DNA from: Holophagaceae bacterium UBA692
Lineage (GTDB): Bacteria; Acidobacteriota; Holophagae; Holophagales; Holophagaceae
Direction of reading: 5' to 3'
DNA length: 18,561 nucleotides
Assembly (NCBI GenBank): GCA_002297665.1
Contig: DBMS01000039.1
Location: 1-18,561, forward strand
In this document: positions 15,600 to 18,561 of the stretch, one piece after another
Position numbering within the stretch: position 1 is the stretch's first letter
Layout of the letters: each line of letters opens with the position of its first letter
The notes under the pieces: generated by a model
What the model saw: only the letters and a program-made list of their open reading frames with translations
Database searches by the model: none
What the model was told of the DNA's origin: nothing
Position numbers and translations under genes: made by a program

Positions 15600-16112
15600 A
15601 TGAACTTCAAATCATCAGTTCTGGATGTACCCGATTTCCCCCTGGCCGGCGTCGCGTACAAGGATATTACGCCCCTCTTCAACGATGCCGCGGCGTTCGC
15701 CCGTGCCATCGACGCCATGGCCGAGCCCGTCCTCTCCCTGCAGCCCACCCACGTGCTGGGGCTGGAGTCCCGCGGATTCATCTTCGGCTCAGCCCTGGCC
15801 CTCAAGCTCGGCCTGGGCTTCGTGCCTGCCCGCAGGCCCGGAAAGCTTCCCCGTCCAAGCTTCGCCGAGGCCTACGCCTCCGCCTGCGGTCCCGGCGGCC
15901 TGGAGATCCACCAGGATGCCTTCCACCCCGGCGACCGGGTGCTGATCGTGGACGACATCCTGGCCACGGGCGCCACGGCCCTGGCGGCCCGCCACATCGT
16001 GGAGCGGACGGGGGCGCATCCCGTGGCGCTCACGCTCTTCATCGAGATGGTGGCGATGGCGGGCAGGGGAAAGCTCACGGGGATGCCGGTGTTCAGCGTG
16101 CTGAGGTACTAG
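15600..16112 (+). CDS. apt: Adenine phosphoribosyltransferase
   Basis: This 170-residue protein starts at the ATG at 15600, behind a GAGG at 15592-15595. A GTG start at 15549 would overlap acyP and add 17 residues with no family counterpart. The sequence follows bacterial Apt: FPLAGVAYKDITPLF, VLGLESRGFIFGSALA, VPARRPGKLP, and the PRPP-binding loop VLIVDDILATGAT (114-126). It converts adenine plus PRPP to AMP and pyrophosphate (purine salvage) in the cytoplasm. With SurE upstream, the cluster links nucleotide breakdown and salvage. Its 3' end overlaps the convergent brnA gene by 20 bp, and no terminator is visible between them. Confidence 0.95.
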   Translation: MNFKSSVLDVPDFPLAGVAYKDITPLFNDAAAFARAIDAMAEPVLSLQPTHVLGLESRGFIFGSALALKLGLGFVPARRPGKLPRPSFAEAYASACGPGGLEIHQDAFHPGDRVLIVDDILATGATALAARHIVERTGAHPVALTLFIEMVAMAGRGKLTGMPVFSVLRY

Positions 16113-16413
16113 CCGGGTGATCCTGGATCCACTGTTTCAGGGCTTCGTCCATGCGGGTCTGCCACCCGGGGCCGGTGGCGCGGAAATAGGCCAGGACCTC
16201 GGTGCTGTAGCGCATGGATAAAAGGGTCTTCGTGGGTGCTTTCTGGGGGCCCCTGCCTCTCAATCCGCCCTTCCGGCAGGCACTGAGAATCTCCGGATGC
16301 ATTTCGGAAACGGGCCTCAAACCGGCTAGCAAATCTTTGGAAAGGGGTGGGCTGTCCACGGAATCCCAGTCCTCCCGGGAGATGTGATCAGGTTTTGCCT
16401 TGGATTTCCTCAT
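16093..16413 (-). CDS. brnA: BrnA-type antitoxin
   Basis: This 106-residue protein has the BrnA C-terminal ribbon-helix-helix region (TKTLLSMRYSTEVLAYFRATGPGWQTRMDEALKQWI, about 61-96); the phrase YFRATGPGWQTRM is highly characteristic. The N-terminal half is charged and likely contacts the toxin. An AAGGAGG lies four bases before the ATG (16418-16424). BrnA antitoxins bind BrnT and repress the shared promoter. The start overlaps the end of brnT by 26 bp, the usual toxin-first order of this system. The 3' end runs 20 bp into the end of apt on the other strand. Confidence 0.9.
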   Translation of the reverse strand: MRKSKAKPDHISREDWDSVDSPPLSKDLLAGLRPVSEMHPEILSACRKGGLRGRGPQKAPTKTLLSMRYSTEVLAYFRATGPGWQTRMDEALKQWIQDHPASTSAR

Positions 16414-16669
16414 GCGCCCTCCTTTCCCTGGAATTGGATTTGCGGAGGCTGATGATCCTGAGGGATTCCTCTCTTCGCGTGTAGATAAGCGTGTGGAGCC
16501 GGTTGCCGATGAACCCGACGGAGATCCACCGGGGTTCGCCGTAGTCCTTCCGTCGATCCTCGACCTGCAGGGCCGTTTCCCATTGGAAGCCGAAGGCCTC
16601 ACTGAAGTTCACCCCGTGCTTTTCAAGGTTCGCCACGTTCTTGGCATCATCCCATTCGTACCACAACAC
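16388..16669 (-). CDS. brnT: BrnT-type ribonuclease toxin
   Basis: This 93-residue protein matches BrnT (DUF497): WYEWDDAKNVANLEKHGVNFSEA, then a Trp-containing strand (EPRWISVGFIGNRLHTLIYTRR) and the ending LRIISLRKSNSRERRAHEE. Known BrnT toxins have a RelE-like fold and act as ribonucleases that halt translation. Length is complete for the family. The start appears to be a GTG (16667-16669) with no ribosome site, and the predicted -10 box ends only three bases upstream, so the message is likely leaderless. The TTG at codon two is an alternative start. The gene overlaps brnA. Confidence 0.9.
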   Translation of the reverse strand: MLWYEWDDAKNVANLEKHGVNFSEAFGFQWETALQVEDRRKDYGEPRWISVGFIGNRLHTLIYTRREESLRIISLRKSNSRERRAHEEIQGKT

Positions 16670-16671
16670 AT

Positions 16672-16699
16672 AATGTAGCTACAGAATAAGACCTGTCAA
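16672..16699 (-). promoter_or_regulatory. brnTA promoter with palindromic operator candidate
   Basis: On the minus strand a perfect -35 box TTGACA (16694-16699) and TACATT (16672-16677) are 16 bp apart. The 10-bp perfect palindrome TGTAGCTACA (16674-16683) covers most of the -10 box and would be a natural site for the ribbon-helix-helix antitoxin BrnA to autorepress. Confidence 0.65.
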
Positions 16700-16729
16700 G
16701 GCGCCTTTCACCCTCGCCAGCCGTCCGGC

Positions 16730-17152
16730 CTAGGCGCTCACCAGCGTCTTGAGCCCGTCCCGGAACAGCACGTCAACCTTGCGGCCGGTGCGCTTCTGCA
16801 CGCGGCCCAGGCCGAAGCTGGGGTGGTCCATCCACATGCCCTCCTCCCACTTCTGGGAGACGGCGTAGGGGATGGAGGTGGTGCCCGCGTGCTCCTCGAG
16901 CATCAGCTCGTGGAACCGGGAGGGGGAGGCGGCGCTGCGGGGGGCGGCGGCGCGGGTGGCGACCGTGGCCCGGGCGGGCCGCGGCGCGGGGGCGGGGCGT
17001 TCGGCGCGGAACTTGTGCACGGATTTGCAGGTGGAGCAGATGAGCTTTTCCGGCACGCCATCGGTGATGGACAGGATCATGTGCCGCGTCTCCCCTTTGC
17101 ATCTCCCACAAGGGGCATCAACTTCCTGGCCGGCGTAGTACGATTTCGTCAT
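16730..17152 (-). CDS. Zinc-ribbon protein with Tudor/CarD-like C-terminus
   Basis: This 140-residue cytoplasmic protein has three parts. An N-terminal zinc ribbon uses Cys15, Cys18, Cys39 and Cys42 (CGRC ... CSTC), with MILSITDGVPEKLI between the pairs. A disordered Ala/Pro/Arg linker spans about 50-80. The C-terminal segment, about 103-138, contains WEEGMWMDHPSFGLGRVQKRTGRKVDVLFRDGLKTLV. Its pattern (G..v.HpsFG.G.V....g.kv.V.F.dG.K.L) resembles the small beta-barrel at the C-terminus of PcrA/UvrD and of CarD-type RNA-polymerase-binding proteins. I do not know a named family. A role in transcription or RNA-polymerase binding is an inference. The start is kept at 17152 because later ATGs lose the first Cys pair; the upstream AGGGGG directly abuts the ATG. 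It is divergent from the oxidoreductase at 17204. Confidence 0.75.
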   Translation of the reverse strand: MTKSYYAGQEVDAPCGRCKGETRHMILSITDGVPEKLICSTCKSVHKFRAERPAPAPRPARATVATRAAAPRSAASPSRFHELMLEEHAGTTSIPYAVSQKWEEGMWMDHPSFGLGRVQKRTGRKVDVLFRDGLKTLVSA

Positions 17153-17203
17153 CCCCCTAGTTTGCCGGAATTGCCCGGCCAGGGAAACCTCAAGCGAGCC
17201 CGG

Positions 17204-18561
17204 ATGCCCGTCTACACGTCAGCCTGCCCCAGGAACTGCTACAGCACCTGCAGCCTCCGGGTCACCGTGGAAAACGGGGCGATCACGGCCATCGACGCCC
17301 ACCCCGGCAACCGGGCCACCCCGGAGGGCCCCTGCCTAAAGGGCCTGAGCTACCTGGAGCGGACGGCGCCGTCCTCCCGGATCCTGGCGCCCATGGTCCG
17401 GGGCCGGGACGGCGGATTCTCCGCCGTGGCCTGGGACGAAGCCCTGGACCTCATGGCCGCGCGGTTCCTGGACATCCGGGAGCGCTACGGGCCCCAGGCG
17501 GTGATGCACTACGCCGGCAGCGGCACCAAGGGCCTCCTCAATTCCAACTCCATGGCCTTCTGGCGGCGCTTCGGGGGGTGCACCACCACCTACGGCGACC
17601 TGTGCTGGCCCGCGGGCCTGGAGGCCACGCGCCTGACCCTGGGGGACAACCGCCACAACGCCCCCTGGGACCTGGCCAACGCGGCCCTCATCGTCATGTG
17701 GGGCAAGAACGCCGCGGAGACCAACATCCACCAGATGCGGTTCGTGGACCAGGCGCTGGCCGCGGGAGGCCGGCTGGTGGTGATCGACCCCCGGCGCACC
17801 CCCACCGCCGAGCGCGCCGCGCTGCTGGTGCAGCCCCGCCCCGGCACCGACGCCGCCCTGGCCCTGGCCCTGGCCCACGTGCTCATCCGGGACGGCCTGG
17901 TGGACCGCCCCTTCATCGACGCCCACGTGCTGGGCTTCGAGGCCTACGCCCGCGCCGTGGAGGCCTGGACCCCGCAGCGCTGCGAAGACGTCACCGGCGT
18001 CCCCGCGCGGGAGGTGGAGGCCCTGGCCCGGGACCTGGGCACGGCCAAGCCCCTGACGATCTGCGCGGGCTTCGGCATGCAGCGCTACACCAATTCGGGC
18101 CAGACCATGCGGGCGCTCCTGGCCCTCCTGGCCCTCACCGGCAACCTGGGCAGGCCCGGCGCCGGCTGGGTCTACGCGAACCTGCAGTCCGACGTGTTCA
18201 GCGCCGTGAAGGACCCCCTGGACTTCTTCCCGCCCGAAGCGCCCGACGGCGTGGCCCGCGTCACCCTCTCCACGGCCCGCCTGGGCCGGGACATGGACCT
18301 CCAGGAAGACCCGCCCCTCAAGGCCGCGTGGGTCGAGCGCGGCAACCCCGTCGGCCAGAACCCCGACACCGCGCGGGTCCGCGCGGCCTTCCGCGCCCTG
18401 GAGTTCCGGGTGGTGGTGGACGAGCGCCTCACCGACACCGCCCGGGAGGCCGACCTGGTGCTGCCCTCCAAGAGCCTTTTCGAACAGACCGACGTCATCG
18501 GCGCCTACTGGCACCCCTACCTCCAGATCCGGCCCAAGCTCCTGGAGCCGCCCGGCGACGT
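17204..18561 (+). CDS. Molybdopterin oxidoreductase, DMSO-reductase family (3'-truncated by window edge)
   Basis: The first 452 codons are present and the rest lies beyond the right edge. The N-terminus holds a 4Fe-4S motif (Cys8, Cys12, Cys16 and Cys44: ACPRNCYSTC ... GPCLKG), followed by molybdopterin-guanine-dinucleotide domains: WDEALDLMAARF, MHYAGSGTKGLLNSNSMAFWRRFG, ALIVMWGKNAAETN, VVIDPRRTPTAERA, LLALTGNLGRPGAGW and AAWVERGNPVGQNPDTARV. Cys134 (YGDLCWPAG) sits where the molybdenum or tungsten ligand is expected. No twin-arginine signal precedes the iron-sulfur motif, so the enzyme is likely cytoplasmic or lacks its own export signal. The substrate cannot be assigned; formate-dehydrogenase-like, polysulfide/thiosulfate-reductase-like and acetylene-hydratase-like relatives share these features. 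The start ATG lies 51 bp from the divergent zinc-ribbon gene. Confidence 0.92.
   Translation, partial: MPVYTSACPRNCYSTCSLRVTVENGAITAIDAHPGNRATPEGPCLKGLSYLERTAPSSRILAPMVRGRDGGFSAVAWDEALDLMAARFLDIRERYGPQAVMHYAGSGTKGLLNSNSMAFWRRFGGCTTTYGDLCWPAGLEATRLTLGDNRHNAPWDLANAALIVMWGKNAAETNIHQMRFVDQALAAGGRLVVIDPRRTPTAERAALLVQPRPGTDAALALALAHVLIRDGLVDRPFIDAHVLGFEAYARAVEAWTPQRCEDVTGVPAREVEALARDLGTAKPLTICAGFGMQRYTNSGQTMRALLALLALTGNLGRPGAGWVYANLQSDVFSAVKDPLDFFPPEAPDGVARVTLSTARLGRDMDLQEDPPLKAAWVERGNPVGQNPDTARVRAAFRALEFRVVVDERLTDTAREADLVLPSKSLFEQTDVIGAYWHPYLQIRPKLLEPPGD

Overview
The window is very GC-rich, densely coded bacterial DNA. The gene content is a DUF6600/FecR envelope protein, an NtrX-like sigma-54 activator, a very large DUF11-repeat surface protein, a SurE-acylphosphatase-Apt cluster and a molybdopterin oxidoreductase. 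Together these suggest a Gram-negative bacterium, most plausibly an Acidobacteriota member of the Holophagae (Geothrix/Holophaga-like). That placement is an impression from composition and protein style. No 16S or other phylogenetic marker lies in the window.

Layout. (1) Positions 1-3066, minus strand: a tatD-family hydrolase gene, an overlapping small secreted protein of unknown function, and, after an 87-bp gap, a FecR/DUF6600 envelope protein cut by the left edge. (2) Positions 3130-4931, plus strand: an NtrX-like sigma-54 response regulator joined by a TGATG overlap to a small MerR-family regulator. (3) Positions 4932-5044: a short AT-rich intergenic region likely to hold regulatory signals. 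(4) Positions 5045-14184, plus strand: a three-gene cell-surface locus of about 9.1 kb. It comprises a small outer-membrane beta-barrel, a lipoprotein combining Ig-like and formylglycine-generating-enzyme-like domains, and a 2232-residue secreted protein with eight DUF11-like modules followed by seven beta-repeat modules. (5) Positions 14218-14531: two bidirectional hairpin terminators, a degenerate tRNA-Pro-like sequence, and an intact tRNA-Pro(GGG) on the minus strand with a good sigma-70-type promoter. (6) Positions 14562-16112, plus strand: surE, acyP and apt, tightly packed. (7) Positions 16093-16699, minus strand: a BrnT/BrnA type II toxin-antitoxin pair whose promoter contains a 10-bp palindrome. 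(8) Positions 16730-17152, minus strand: a zinc-ribbon protein with a Tudor-like C-terminus. (9) From 17204, plus strand: a DMSO-reductase-family molybdopterin enzyme cut by the right edge.

How the genes may work together. The strongest candidate for an undescribed system is the barrel, lipoprotein and giant-protein operon. Its spacing (18-bp gap, then an ATGA overlap) implies co-translation. All three products carry export signals, so they plausibly form one envelope structure. The regulator pair immediately upstream (NtrX-like plus MerR-like) may control it, but only position supports that. The nucleotide cluster (SurE, acylphosphatase, Apt) is housekeeping phosphate and nucleotide metabolism. 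The tRNA duplication and the toxin-antitoxin pair are the only signs of genome plasticity. I see no insertion sequences, integrases, CRISPR arrays or rRNA genes.
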